Of a stretch of 64,000 nt of DNA, positions 42,295-50,813 are shown one piece after another. The DNA is from Fimbriimonas ginsengisoli (GTDB lineage: Bacteria; Armatimonadota; Fimbriimonadia; Fimbriimonadales; Fimbriimonadaceae). Location: assembly GCA_016179045.1 (NCBI GenBank), contig JACOSL010000003.1:1-64000 (forward strand). Reading direction: 5' to 3'. The first letter of the stretch is position 1; the number at the start of each line of letters is the position of its first letter. Under the pieces are notes generated by a model that saw only the letters and a list, made by a program, of their open reading frames with translations, made no database searches and was not told the DNA's origin. A program made the translations under genes and the position numbers.

Positions 42295-42807
42295 TTACAT
42301 GCCAGGTTCAAATTGGCTGTGGAACACGTCGTGCTGCCAGACTTCGTCGGGGAATTCGCCCGAGCGCACCCAACGCTCTACAGCCAGATCTTTCTTTACG
42401 CGGATTTCGGCTTTGTAGCCGTACCCTGCATCGCTCCCCACAATGCGAATGGCGCAGCCGTTCGAGATGACCCGAACGCTCATCTTGTTCACTTCGCCCA
42501 AATCGGCGAAGAACGAGCGCGGCACGAATACTGGCTTGGCTCCAAGATCGATGCGCAGGCTGCTTACGACATATACCTCTTCGGCGTTGGACGAGGGGTG
42601 CTCGTCGATACCCCACCAAAGTTCGTTCGGATCGCGGTTCTTCAGCGTGACACGCCGTTGGCTCAGTTTCACCACGTAATGACCCGCGCGTTTCACGAAG
42701 GTTTCTGGCCGAACATTTTGGGGCGTCGCACGCGCCGCCGGCCAAATTGCAAGTAGCGTACAAAGCGTCAGCGAAGTGGCGATGATTTTGCATCCTCTCG
42801 TTTGCAT
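42295..42807 (-). CDS. secreted hypothetical protein
   Basis: A 170-residue exported protein: ATG 42807 with GGAGCAGGGAGC immediately upstream, signal peptide MQTRGCKIIATSLTLCTLLAIWPAARA, then a small domain with a central VYVVSSLRIDLGAKPVFVPRSFFADLGEVNKMSV segment. No motif is recognised. A TAGATT box is 18 nt before the start. Base composition is lower in GC than the neighbours. It lies between the two 45-bp direct repeats (42074 and 42848) together with REP pair A, so it probably arrived as one inserted segment. Confidence 0.7.
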   Translation of the reverse strand: MQTRGCKIIATSLTLCTLLAIWPAARATPQNVRPETFVKRAGHYVVKLSQRRVTLKNRDPNELWWGIDEHPSSNAEEVYVVSSLRIDLGAKPVFVPRSFFADLGEVNKMSVRVISNGCAIRIVGSDAGYGYKAEIRVKKDLAVERWVRSGEFPDEVWQHDVFHSQFEPGM

Positions 42808-42847
42808 GCTCCCTGCTCCCTCTCAAATCTACCGTACGCCTTGAAGC

Positions 42848-42892
42848 GGCTTACGCCAGCCGGTACCGCGTCTCGGCGAGGGTGTAGAGCTT
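42848..42892. repeat. 45-bp direct duplication (copy 2, inside the permease gene end)
   Basis: The authentic copy, encoding the last residues and stop of the ABC permease; one mismatch to 42074-42118. Confidence 0.85.
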
Positions 42893-44608
42893 GCGCCACA
42901 CGAACCGGTTGATCCCGACGACGAACACGCACATCACCGACACCGCGAGCACCACCCTCGGGATGTCGTTCGCGTCGTGCGCCTGGGTGAGGTAGGCCCC
43001 GAGGCCGGTCGCCACCAGCTTGTGGTTGCCCCACTCGACCACCTCGGCGAGGATGCTCGCGTTCCAAGCCCCGCCGGAGGCGGTGACCGCGCCCGTTATC
43101 CAGGCGGGGAAGATGGCGGGCAGAATCAGTTTCTTCCATAGCGCAGGCCCGCGCAGGCCCATGTTGGAGGCCATCTCGCGCAAGTCGGTGGGCACCGCCA
43201 TCGCCCCCGCGATGCAGTTGAAGGTGATGTACCACTGGGCGCCGAGCGCCATGAGCACGATCGCCCCCCAGTTCAAGCTGCCGTGCATCCTGAGAAGCAG
43301 AAGTGTGACGAGCGGGAATAGGAAGTTCGACGGGTAGCTCGCCATGATCTGGACCACAGGCTGAGCCACCCGCGCCAGACGTGGGTTGAACCCGATCGCC
43401 ACCCCCACCGGCGTCCAGACGACGGTCGCAACGACGAGCAAGGCGGCCACCCGCAAGAACGTGATAAACCCGAGCCAAAAGCAAGAGCCAACCTCGCGGA
43501 GCGCGACCTCTTGGGTGACGAAGCGCGTGCCAACCCAAAGCGCCCCCACCACTAGCGCCCCGAGCACCGCCCCGAAGATGAGATCGCCGTTGATAAAGGG
43601 CTTGCGCTTCGCGCCGGTTCGGGCCCGCAGCTTGGGCCAACGAAGATGGAGCCGCAGCTTCGGCCACTTCACGCGCCGCCACCTAAGCAGGAAGCGCCGA
43701 TACACCCGGTTGAGGGTGCGCGGCAGCTTGGCGTCGCGGATGAGATCGAGCACCCACGAGGTGGGCGGATCGCTCGATGCACTCCGCTCCAGCTTGAATT
43801 TCTCCGACCAAGCCACTAGGGGCCGCCAAAAGAGCTGGTCGACCATCACGATCACGATCACCATCGCAAGGCTGGCGTACCCGAGAGCGGGAAGATTGCG
43901 CTCGTCGATCGCCTTCACCACGTACGAGCCGATGCCGGGCAAGGTGACCTGGCGCTTGAACACAAGGATCGCCTCGCTCGCCGCGATGAAGAACCAGCCC
44001 CCGCCAAAGCTCATCATCGCGTTCCAAACCAGGCCGATCATCGAGGAGGGAAGCTCTACGCTCACGAAGCGCCGCCATTTCGACAGCCCGAACACCTGGG
44101 CCGCCTCGTCCAGGTCGCGCGGCAGCGTGATCATCGAGTGATAGAACGAGAACGTCATGTTCCAGGCTTGAGCGGTGAACACGGCGAAGATCGAAGCCAA
44201 TTCCAGGCCGAACAGGCTGCCCGGAAAGAGGCCGATGAACGCGCTGACAGTGATGGTCAGAAACGCGAGCACGGGCACCGACTGCAGCATGTCGAGGATC
44301 GGCACGAGCAGCTGCTCCGCCCTCTTGTTGCGCGCGGCGGCGTAGCCGTAGGCGATCGAGAACACCAGCGCTGCGCCGAGCGCGATGAACATGCGCAGGG
44401 TCGAGCGCGCCGCGTAGTACGGCAGATTCGCGGGATCGAGATCGACCTGGGGCAGAACCTTTGGCGGCCGGAACTCGACGAACAGCCCAGCCCCGACATG
44501 CGCCACGGCGTAGATCAGCAGGAAAAGCCCAAAAAACAGCGCCACGTCGGCAAAGCCGAACGGCAGCTTGGGCAATGTGGGCCTGACGGCAAAGATCCTG
44601 CGGGCCAT
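42851..44608 (-). CDS. ABC transporter permease with two fused permease domains
   Basis: A 585-residue inner-membrane protein with about 12 membrane segments in two similar halves joined by a basic linker (about 295-345). Each half has the BPD_transp_1 coupling motif for the ATPase: EAAQVFGLSKWRRFVSVELPSSMIGLVWNAM in the first and EMASNMGLRGPALWKKLILPAIFPAWITGA in the second. This looks like the NitT/TauT (SsuC-like) permease class duplicated and fused. No ATP-binding or substrate-binding protein gene is adjacent, so those must lie elsewhere. The substrate is unknown. Confidence 0.88.
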   Translation of the reverse strand: MARRIFAVRPTLPKLPFGFADVALFFGLFLLIYAVAHVGAGLFVEFRPPKVLPQVDLDPANLPYYAARSTLRMFIALGAALVFSIAYGYAAARNKRAEQLLVPILDMLQSVPVLAFLTITVSAFIGLFPGSLFGLELASIFAVFTAQAWNMTFSFYHSMITLPRDLDEAAQVFGLSKWRRFVSVELPSSMIGLVWNAMMSFGGGWFFIAASEAILVFKRQVTLPGIGSYVVKAIDERNLPALGYASLAMVIVIVMVDQLFWRPLVAWSEKFKLERSASSDPPTSWVLDLIRDAKLPRTLNRVYRRFLLRWRRVKWPKLRLHLRWPKLRARTGAKRKPFINGDLIFGAVLGALVVGALWVGTRFVTQEVALREVGSCFWLGFITFLRVAALLVVATVVWTPVGVAIGFNPRLARVAQPVVQIMASYPSNFLFPLVTLLLLRMHGSLNWGAIVLMALGAQWYITFNCIAGAMAVPTDLREMASNMGLRGPALWKKLILPAIFPAWITGAVTASGGAWNASILAEVVEWGNHKLVATGLGAYLTQAHDANDIPRVVLAVSVMCVFVVGINRFVWRKLYTLAETRYRLA

Positions 44609-44769
44609 GGGGCACGTCCGAGATAAGCGCGGCCCGCCCCATTCGGCCGGCCCGCCGAGAGTCGGGCCAGCTTACTCGCTTGCGGGCGTCGGATCGCCGC
44701 TTCCCAGAGTTAACGAATCCGGCGGGCGATCCGCAGTGAGGCCGCGAGACGGAGGGGCGCTCGAACTAC

Positions 44770-44833
44770 AGCCTCGGCGCCAGGGGTAGGACGAGGATTG
44801 GGACAAGCCTCCAGACTGCGAGTCTGGAGGCAT
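44770..44833. repeat. REP-like palindrome pair B
   Basis: Unit B1 (44770-44796, GCCTCGGCGCC...) resembles the reverse complement of the unit at 59584. Unit B2 (44806-44833) has a perfect 11-bp stem GCCTCCAGACT/AGTCTGGAGGC with loop GCG and is the reverse complement of the unit at 48362 except for one base. Both have the same orientation here, 9 bp apart, in the gap between the permease and the DUF1003 gene. Confidence 0.7.
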
Positions 44834-44856
44834 AGCCGTCGCACAACGGCCCCGCC

Positions 44857-45342
44857 CTACGGGTTGGCGGGCGCTTCGGTGGGCGGAATGCGCTTGAGGA
44901 TCTCCAGAATCAGCTCGTCTTGGTGGGCGAGGTGCTCCATGATCACCCTGATCTCTTCTTCCGCCTTGAGATTGCACTCGAAGTCGCCCTGTGAGGTCAG
45001 GCGGTCCTTCTCCGACTGCCGGTTTTGGCTCATCATCACGATCGGCCCAGTGTAAGCGGCTTGAAAGCTGAGCACCAAGTTCAGCAGGATGAATGGGTAG
45101 GCGTCCCACGCCTTCAACACCTCCGGGTGGAACGCCAGCCACGTGTTGAAGGCGATCCAGGCCGCCAAGATCAACGTTTGCGTGATGATAAAGGGCCAGC
45201 CCCCGACCACCGAGGCCACACGGTCGGCCACCCGCTGGCCGAGCGACATCGACTCGGCGAGAACTTGGTTGACGTTGCGCACGGGGGCATGGTCGTGCTT
45301 GTACTGAGCGGCGGGACCGCGGTGAAAGTCGAGGATGCTCAT
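44857..45342 (-). CDS. DUF1003 family membrane protein
   Basis: A 161-residue protein with two membrane segments in the DUF1003 pattern: DRVASVVGGWPFIITQTLILAAWIAFNTW and WDAYPFILLNLVLSFQAAYTGPIVMMSQNRQSEKDR, where the PFILLNLxLSxxAA..P.I.MSQNR core is the family signature. ATG 45342 is chosen because AGGAG lies 7 nt upstream. The C-terminal tail is a charged helix. The function of the family is not established; a cytoplasmic-membrane location is clear. Confidence 0.9.
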   Translation of the reverse strand: MSILDFHRGPAAQYKHDHAPVRNVNQVLAESMSLGQRVADRVASVVGGWPFIITQTLILAAWIAFNTWLAFHPEVLKAWDAYPFILLNLVLSFQAAYTGPIVMMSQNRQSEKDRLTSQGDFECNLKAEEEIRVIMEHLAHQDELILEILKRIPPTEAPANP

Positions 45343-45466
45343 GGTCACTCCTGTCAATGCAAGACGGCTGGATGAGGCGCTCCGAGGCGGCGCGGCTCGG
45401 TCGGGGTAACTTCGGTGCCGGTTTGCACGTCCGCTAAACGAACCACCCGGGGAGGAGCCTTCAGCC

Positions 45467-46063
45467 ATGTTCAAGCGCCCGATCGCCTTCGTCTTGTTGC
45501 TTGCCCTTGCGGCAGGCGCGGTTTTCGGCCAAACGCCGCAAGAAAAGGACAAGGCGAGCGATGCGGTCTTCAACAAGATTCGCAAGATCGACCTGCTGTT
45601 CAATATCTCGCCCCTCGTGCTAACCAAGGCGCAGATCAACGCTTTGCTGCCCGTGCTTGAGAAATGCCGTCAGCGGATCCGCGAAACCCGAGACCTTGAA
45701 TATGACCAGTATCGAGCCGTCGAACTGCGGATCGACAAGAGCATCGAAATCGCTCTGACCAAGGGCGATACGCCTAGCCGCCAGCTTCGTAGCGAGTTGA
45801 CCTTGCTTCTAAGCAAGCTCGACACGACTCGGGCGATCATTGTGCAACTCAACATTGGAGAAATCCTGCCCGTGTTCGATAAGGTGCTCAACGCGGGCCA
45901 GCGCAAGGCGGCGGCCAACTCGTTGCGGCCCGAGACCTTCGGCCTCGACGTCAAGCTCGACAAGATGACTCAAGAGGAGAAGGAGAAACTCTTCATCCGC
46001 GAGATCATTCTCGACCCGCTCACCTACGATATGCTGGTCGAGATGGCCAAGCATCTGCCCTGA
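45467..46063 (+). CDS. secreted hypothetical protein
   Basis: A 198-residue exported protein: GGAGG about 12 nt before ATG 45467, signal peptide MFKRPIAFVLLLALAAGAVFG, then an almost entirely helical, charged body (KIRKIDLLFNISPLVLTKAQINALLPVLEKCRQRIRETRDLEYDQYR...). It resembles the LTxxQxxxLxxxLxxxR pattern of periplasmic helical Spy/CpxP-like or Armatimonadota-specific proteins, but I do not recognise the family. The downstream gene starts 49 bp after its stop. Confidence 0.75.
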   Translation: MFKRPIAFVLLLALAAGAVFGQTPQEKDKASDAVFNKIRKIDLLFNISPLVLTKAQINALLPVLEKCRQRIRETRDLEYDQYRAVELRIDKSIEIALTKGDTPSRQLRSELTLLLSKLDTTRAIIVQLNIGEILPVFDKVLNAGQRKAAANSLRPETFGLDVKLDKMTQEEKEKLFIREIILDPLTYDMLVEMAKHLP

Positions 46064-46112
46064 GCGCGGCACCAGGTCCGGCGGGACGAGTTTGGCGCAC
46101 AATGGGGCGTCG

Positions 46113-46892
46113 ATGAGCAACGCATTCGACGATTATTTACGCCGAGTTCGGCTGATGGCTGCACCGGTGACGATCGCCATCATCGGCCTTATAGTCGCCG
46201 GGCTCATTGGCTCCTTGGTGGCGCCGACGATCTTGTCCAATCGGCTCTCCTTCCGGCTTGACGGGCTCGCCACTCATCCGTGGGCTGCCCTGAGCTATCC
46301 CTTCGACTCTGGCGGCAACGTTCTCACCCCCGTTTTCGCCGGCATGTGGCTGTGGTGGTTCGGGGCGTCGGTCGAGCGCGACCTTGGGAGCGCACGGTTT
46401 GCCGCTTTCTGGGTGCTTGTGACCGCGCTTTCCGCGGGCGCGGTCGGCCTGGGATGGATCGTGGGCAGCACCCGAGGCGTGCTGCTTGGGCCTTGGCTGC
46501 CGATCGCCTCGGTGACGGTGGCGTGGGGAACGCGCTATCCAGAAGTGCCGGTTGGGCTGATGTTCGTGGTCTCGCTGGCCGGCAAGTGGGTGGCCCTGCT
46601 CGCCGGGGTGCTGGTTCTGTTCGGCTACGGAGGAGGCGCGCCGATCGTGGGGGTCTTCGCGGTGCTTCCGCTCGTCGGCTGCTACTATTTCGCGGCGGAC
46701 AAGATCGGCTTCTTGCCATTCCGACGGGCGGCCGGACCACGCGCGAGCTGGAAGGCGCACGAGAGGCGCGACTCGGGCTACTTCGCCGATGTGCGCAAGC
46801 GCGAGAAGGAGCGCGACGAACGGGAACGCCTCCGCAAGCTCTTCGAGAGCAGCCTCGACGACGACCAGTCCGAGGGCGGCGCCCGAGGGTAA
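46113..46892 (+). CDS. rhomboid-like membrane protein, probably catalytically inactive
   Basis: A 259-residue protein with about six membrane segments and a charged cytoplasmic tail (HERRDSGYFADVRKREKERDERERLRKLF), the overall rhomboid/derlin shape. WAALSYPF and MWLWWFGASVERDLGSARF match the rhomboid L1-loop/TM2 region (family: W..lTy.F...g.lh...Nm...w.fG..lE...G..rf). The GxSG serine motif and the catalytic His are not visible, so it may be a pseudoprotease. ATG 46113 is preferred; a CACAAT box is 9 nt upstream. The NanE-ROK fusion follows after 12 bp. Confidence 0.65.
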   Translation: MSNAFDDYLRRVRLMAAPVTIAIIGLIVAGLIGSLVAPTILSNRLSFRLDGLATHPWAALSYPFDSGGNVLTPVFAGMWLWWFGASVERDLGSARFAAFWVLVTALSAGAVGLGWIVGSTRGVLLGPWLPIASVTVAWGTRYPEVPVGLMFVVSLAGKWVALLAGVLVLFGYGGGAPIVGVFAVLPLVGCYYFAADKIGFLPFRRAAGPRASWKAHERRDSGYFADVRKREKERDERERLRKLFESSLDDDQSEGGARG

Positions 46893-46904
46893 CGTCGGGA
46901 TCGC

Positions 46905-48308
46905 ATGACCCTCCATGACCTGCTCGTGGAACTGCGCCAAGCGCCGCTGGTCGCCTCGGTGCAGGCTGACCCGGGCACGCCGCTCGACCATCCCGACGCG
47001 CTCGTCCGCCTAGCGCAGAGCAGCATCGCCGAAGGCGTGCGGGTCTTGCGCCTGCAGGGCATCGAGAATATCAAGGCGATTCGCAAGGCGACGGGCGCGC
47101 CTGTGGTCGGGCTGTTGAAGCGCGAGTTCACGCCCCACCATGTGTATCTCACCTCGACCATGTTGGACGTGCTCGCGTTGATCTCGGCGGGCTGCGAGGG
47201 CGTGTCTCTTGACGGCACTCGCCGCCACCGCCCCGAGGGTGACAGCCTAGCCAAGATGATCGAGGCGATCCACGCCCACGGCAGGCTCGCGGTGGCCGAT
47301 GTCGATACGCTCGATTCGGCGCACTACGCCAAAGAGTGCGGCGCCGACATGCTTACGACTGCCCTCGCGGGCTATACCGATGAGTCGGTGATGACGGTCG
47401 GGCCCGACTTCGGGGTGCTGGCGGCGGCGGCGACGCTGGGCCTGCCTGTGTTTGCGGAGGGGCGGTATTCGCAGCGGTGGCACGTCGAGGCGGCGATGCG
47501 GATCGGCGCGGCAAGCGTGGTCGTTGGGGGCGCGCTGAACGACCCGCTCAAGCAGACGCGCGCGCTCAGCCCGACTCTGCCGCCGAAGCGCCCGGTTGGG
47601 GCGGTCGATCTTGGCGGCACTTGGCTTCGCTTCGCCCTGTTCGACCCCTCGTGGAAGCTGCTGAAGATGGATCGAGTGGAGACGCCCGCCACTCACGCCG
47701 TGCGGATAGAGTGGGTTCGCTCACGCGCCCACGGTTTGGGGCTGGCGGCTGTCGGCATCTCCTCCGGCGGCACGATCGATCCGCGAACGGGGGTCGTGGT
47801 CGAATCGAAAGGCACGATTCCCGACCACGCGGGGCATGGCTTCGGCGATCTGGGCCTCGACATCCCGATTCGTGCCTTGAACGACGGTTTGGCAACGGCT
47901 TGGGGGCACGCTTGCCATCCCGCGTTCGCTGCGCGCCGGGTGGCGACCCTGGCGCTCGGCACCGGCGTCGGTTGTGGGTTCGTGGCCGAGCAGCGGATTT
48001 GGATGGGGCCGCATGGCGAGTATCCCCGACTGAACGATTTGCCGCTGGCCGGGGGATGCACGGTGGAGGAGGCGCTTGGTGGCTCGTCTGCGGACGCGGA
48101 GGGCGCGCTGGACGCCGCGCGCGAGGCGGTGCGTGTGTTGGAAGGGCTGTATTTTCCGGAGCGGATCGTGCTCGCGGGCTCGGTCGGGCTTGGACGGCTT
48201 GGTGAGGCCTTGGCGCGCGAGAATCCGAAGGTGGTTGGGAGCCCGTTCGGCGAGAATGCGGGTCTCTATGGGGCCGCCGCGCTAGCGCTGTTTCCGCCGC
48301 CAACTTAG
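46905..48308 (+). CDS. nanEK: bifunctional NanE (ManNAc-6-P epimerase)-ROK kinase fusion
   Basis: A 467-residue cytoplasmic fusion for amino-sugar (sialic acid/ManNAc) catabolism. Residues about 5-222 are an N-acylmannosamine-6-phosphate 2-epimerase barrel: GIENIKAIRKATGAPVVGLLKREF, ADVDTLDSAHYAKECGADMLTTALAGYT and VFAEGRYSQRWHVEAAMRIGAASVVVGGAL. Residues 230-465 are a ROK-family kinase: AVDLGGTWLRFALFD phosphate loop, ALNDGLATAWGHA with catalytic Asp, LALGTGVGCGFV. The ROK zinc motif (CxCGxxGC) is absent; GEYPRLNDLPLAGGCTVEEALGG stands there. Fusion would channel ManNAc to GlcNAc-6-P. No other nan genes are nearby. Confidence 0.85.
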   Translation: MTLHDLLVELRQAPLVASVQADPGTPLDHPDALVRLAQSSIAEGVRVLRLQGIENIKAIRKATGAPVVGLLKREFTPHHVYLTSTMLDVLALISAGCEGVSLDGTRRHRPEGDSLAKMIEAIHAHGRLAVADVDTLDSAHYAKECGADMLTTALAGYTDESVMTVGPDFGVLAAAATLGLPVFAEGRYSQRWHVEAAMRIGAASVVVGGALNDPLKQTRALSPTLPPKRPVGAVDLGGTWLRFALFDPSWKLLKMDRVETPATHAVRIEWVRSRAHGLGLAAVGISSGGTIDPRTGVVVESKGTIPDHAGHGFGDLGLDIPIRALNDGLATAWGHACHPAFAARRVATLALGTGVGCGFVAEQRIWMGPHGEYPRLNDLPLAGGCTVEEALGGSSADAEGALDAAREAVRVLEGLYFPERIVLAGSVGLGRLGEALARENPKVVGSPFGENAGLYGAAALALFPPPT

Positions 48309-48361
48309 CTGCCAAACGTTTGCCTGACGAGCTGACTGGTCCGGTGGTTGACTTCTTTCCA

Positions 48362-48388
48362 TGCCTCCAGACTTGCAGTCTGGAGGCT
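48362..48388 (+). repeat. REP-like palindrome C1
   Basis: Perfect 11-bp stem GCCTCCAGACT (48363-48373)/AGTCTGGAGGC (48377-48387), loop TGC, flanked by T on both sides. Near-identical to the reverse complement of unit B2. Confidence 0.8.
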
Positions 48389-48437
48389 AAGTGCCGAAGG
48401 CGAAGTCGGTCGCTCGGCTCTCGTGCCCTAGCGGAAA

Positions 48438-48462
48438 CCCTCCAGACGGAGCGTCTGGAGGG
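48438..48462 (-). repeat. REP-like palindrome C2
   Basis: Perfect 11-bp stem CCCTCCAGACG/CGTCTGGAGGG, loop GAG; a variant unit in inverted orientation 49 bp from C1. Confidence 0.75.
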
Positions 48463-48472
48463 ATGTCAATCG

Positions 48473-48512
48473 TTCGACCATCGTCCGACCATAGTTAGAC
48501 CATGGTTCGACG
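48473..48512 (+). promoter_or_regulatory. 11-bp tandem repeats upstream of glyS, candidate operator
   Basis: Three and a half units of period 11 (48473, 48484, 48495, 48506), each with (C/A)GACCAT at its core. Eleven bp is one helical turn, so the units face one side of the DNA. They end 20 bp before the TATCCT -10 box and cover the -35 region. Confidence 0.5.
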
Positions 48513-48532
48513 CCCCCAAGCAGCCCCGAAGG

Positions 48533-48538
48533 TATCCT
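48533..48538 (+). promoter_or_regulatory. -10-like TATCCT box of glyS
   Basis: Nine bases separate TATCCT from ATG 48548, so the mRNA leader would be only a few nucleotides long. Confidence 0.5.
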
Positions 48539-48547
48539 GAGCAGCCT

Positions 48548-50809
48548 ATGCCGGAGCTGCTGCTGGAGGTCGGGTGCGAGGAATTGCCCGCCAGCTTCAT
48601 CGAGCAGGCGGCCAACGATTTACGCGACGCTGTCGCCGAACGGCTCGTCGAAACGGGTCTTGGGCAGGCCGAGGACGCCGAGGCTTTAGGAAAGGAAGCC
48701 ACCGTCCTCAGCACCCCGCGCAGGCTCATCGTGAGCTTTCCCGACGTCGCCTCGCGGCAGCCTGACCGTGTCGACGAGAAGCGCGGCCCATCGCTCAAAG
48801 CCTCGTACGATGCGTCGGGCGCGTCGACCCAGGCATTGATCGGATTTTGCCGCTCGGTGGGGCTTGAGCCTGCGCAATTGAGGCAAGAGGGCGACTACGT
48901 GTGGGCAAGCAAGCCGGTCGCGGGTCGCTCTGCGCCCGAGGTCCTGGCCGAACTCCTGCCGGAGGCGATCCGCTCGCTCAGCTTTGCCAAGTCGATGCGG
49001 TGGGGCTCGGGCCGGATGCGCTTCGCTCGCCCGATCCGGTGGATTCTCGCCGCGTTCGACGGGGAGGCGGTTGAGTTCGAGATCGAAGGGGTGCGGTCCG
49101 GTCTGACGAGCCGGGGGCATCGATTTCTTTCTCCGGATCCGTTCGAGGCGCGGAGTTTGGCGCCGTTGCTGGTGGGGCTCCGGCAACGCGAAGTCGAGCC
49201 CGATGCGGAACAGCGCAAGAAAAAGATCGAAGCGGAGCTTCGGGCGCTGGGGTTCGACGACCAGTTAGAGGAGTCCGACGAAGAGCCGCCTGGAAGCGAA
49301 CACGAGCCTTTGGAGGAGTACCTGCAGCGGCAGCATCGCAGGAGCGTCGTGAAGGAACTCATTCGTGAGAATGTAGGTCTTGCCGAATGGCCGCGCGCGG
49401 TTGCCGGGCACTTCCGGCCCGAGTATCTTCCGCTCCCCGCCGTCGTTCTCGAAGCCACGATGGCCAAGCATGAGAAGATGTTCCCGATTTGGGATGAAAG
49501 CGGCAAGGTCACCAACCGGTTCGTGTTCGTCGCCAATTCGGGCGACGACGACACGGTTCGCGCCGGTGCCGAGTGGGTGTTGAACGCCCGTTTTGGAGAC
49601 GCGAAGTTCTTCTACGACGAAGACCTGAAGCACGACATGAATTACTTCCTCGCACGCACCAAGACCATCGTGTTCCACGAGAAGCTCGGGAGCGTGCGGC
49701 AGCGCGCGGGCCGTCTCGAACTGCTAGTGCAGGCCGTGGCGCTTGACACGGCAGGCGATCACGCGGCTCCGAATCTAGGTTTGGCAGGGAAGTACAGCAA
49801 GGCCGACCTGGCCTCTGGCCTAGTGAGTGAGCTTCCCGACCTGCAAGGACGGATTGGAGCCGAGTACGTGATGCAAGCACACAGCTTTGGCGATAGCACA
49901 AAGGCGATTTCCGATGTGATTAAGTATCAGTACGATCCCCGAGCGATCCGAGTGTATGGATGTGACGACCTACCGCTCGGTGTTGCGGACCAGTTGGACA
50001 TTCTTGCCGGCTATCTGGCCCTCGGTGAAGCGCCTAGCGGATCGTCGGATCCACATGGGCTTCGTCGCGCTGCGGTGCTACTCATTCAGTCTGCTTCCTC
50101 GCCCTTGAGCAAGTTAGTTGACGGCTTCGAGAATCTCATCCGCTCAGCGATCGACGGTTACGAGCGACCAGATTTCAACGTTGAGGCAGAGCACGTTCTC
50201 GACTCGGCGTGTGAACTCTTTGAACGCAGATACGAGGGAATCTCCTGGAAGCATGTGACCGGCTCGGGCGTACGCAGGCTCGACCAAGGCGAGTTGCTTA
50301 GCATGAACGTAATTGCAGCGGCTTCTGAACGGCCCTATACGGGCGAGCGTTGGGCGCTCAATCCACTGGCGGCCAAGCGCCGCGTTCTAGCCCTCGAAGA
50401 AGCCTGCCGCAACGAGGGCTTCGTTCAAACGATGACCCGCCCATTGAACATCGTAGGCGCTGCCGTGCGAAAGGGCCACTTTCAAGTACCAGCGGGTCGC
50501 GCTGACTTGGGTCTCGCTGTTCTAGAAGCACTTTCCGACGTAGCGCTGGGCACTCAGGAAGCAATGAACCTAAAGACGTCGGCCCGGGACAGGTGTCGCC
50601 GCGTTGCGGCCCTCGCTCGGCCCCATGATGCCCTTGCCCTCATTGACGAATTGCGCGCACTCCAAGCCCCGATCAACGAGTTCTTCGACAAGACGATGGT
50701 GATGTCCGATGATCCCGCCGAGCGGCAGGCCAGGCTCACCCTGCTCCACTGCGTCAACCTCCAAATCCTGCAAGCGGGCGACTTCTCCAAGCTCGTGTTC
50801 GAGGGCTAG
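48548..50809 (+). CDS. glyS: glycyl-tRNA synthetase beta subunit
   Basis: The beta subunit of the bacterial alpha2beta2 GlyRS, which binds tRNA-Gly and holds the HD and anticodon-binding domains. The 753-residue protein opens with the family hallmark MPELLLEVGCEELPASFI and contains SMRWGSGRMRFARPIRWILA, LPAVVLEATMAKHEKMFP, VANSGDDDTVRAGAEWVLNARFGDAKFFYDEDLKHDMN, HAPNLGLAGKYSKADL-like and C-terminal NEFFDKTMVMSDDPAERQARLTLL. The alpha subunit glyQ is not in the window. ATG 48548 is fixed by family alignment. The second half has somewhat lower GC than the first. Confidence 0.96.
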   Translation: MPELLLEVGCEELPASFIEQAANDLRDAVAERLVETGLGQAEDAEALGKEATVLSTPRRLIVSFPDVASRQPDRVDEKRGPSLKASYDASGASTQALIGFCRSVGLEPAQLRQEGDYVWASKPVAGRSAPEVLAELLPEAIRSLSFAKSMRWGSGRMRFARPIRWILAAFDGEAVEFEIEGVRSGLTSRGHRFLSPDPFEARSLAPLLVGLRQREVEPDAEQRKKKIEAELRALGFDDQLEESDEEPPGSEHEPLEEYLQRQHRRSVVKELIRENVGLAEWPRAVAGHFRPEYLPLPAVVLEATMAKHEKMFPIWDESGKVTNRFVFVANSGDDDTVRAGAEWVLNARFGDAKFFYDEDLKHDMNYFLARTKTIVFHEKLGSVRQRAGRLELLVQAVALDTAGDHAAPNLGLAGKYSKADLASGLVSELPDLQGRIGAEYVMQAHSFGDSTKAISDVIKYQYDPRAIRVYGCDDLPLGVADQLDILAGYLALGEAPSGSSDPHGLRRAAVLLIQSASSPLSKLVDGFENLIRSAIDGYERPDFNVEAEHVLDSACELFERRYEGISWKHVTGSGVRRLDQGELLSMNVIAAASERPYTGERWALNPLAAKRRVLALEEACRNEGFVQTMTRPLNIVGAAVRKGHFQVPAGRADLGLAVLEALSDVALGTQEAMNLKTSARDRCRRVAALARPHDALALIDELRALQAPINEFFDKTMVMSDDPAERQARLTLLHCVNLQILQAGDFSKLVFEG

Positions 50810-50813
50810 CGGC

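Noticed and set aside
48473-48512. CRISPR-like repeats
   Set aside because: Contiguous 11-bp units without spacers and no cas genes in the window.
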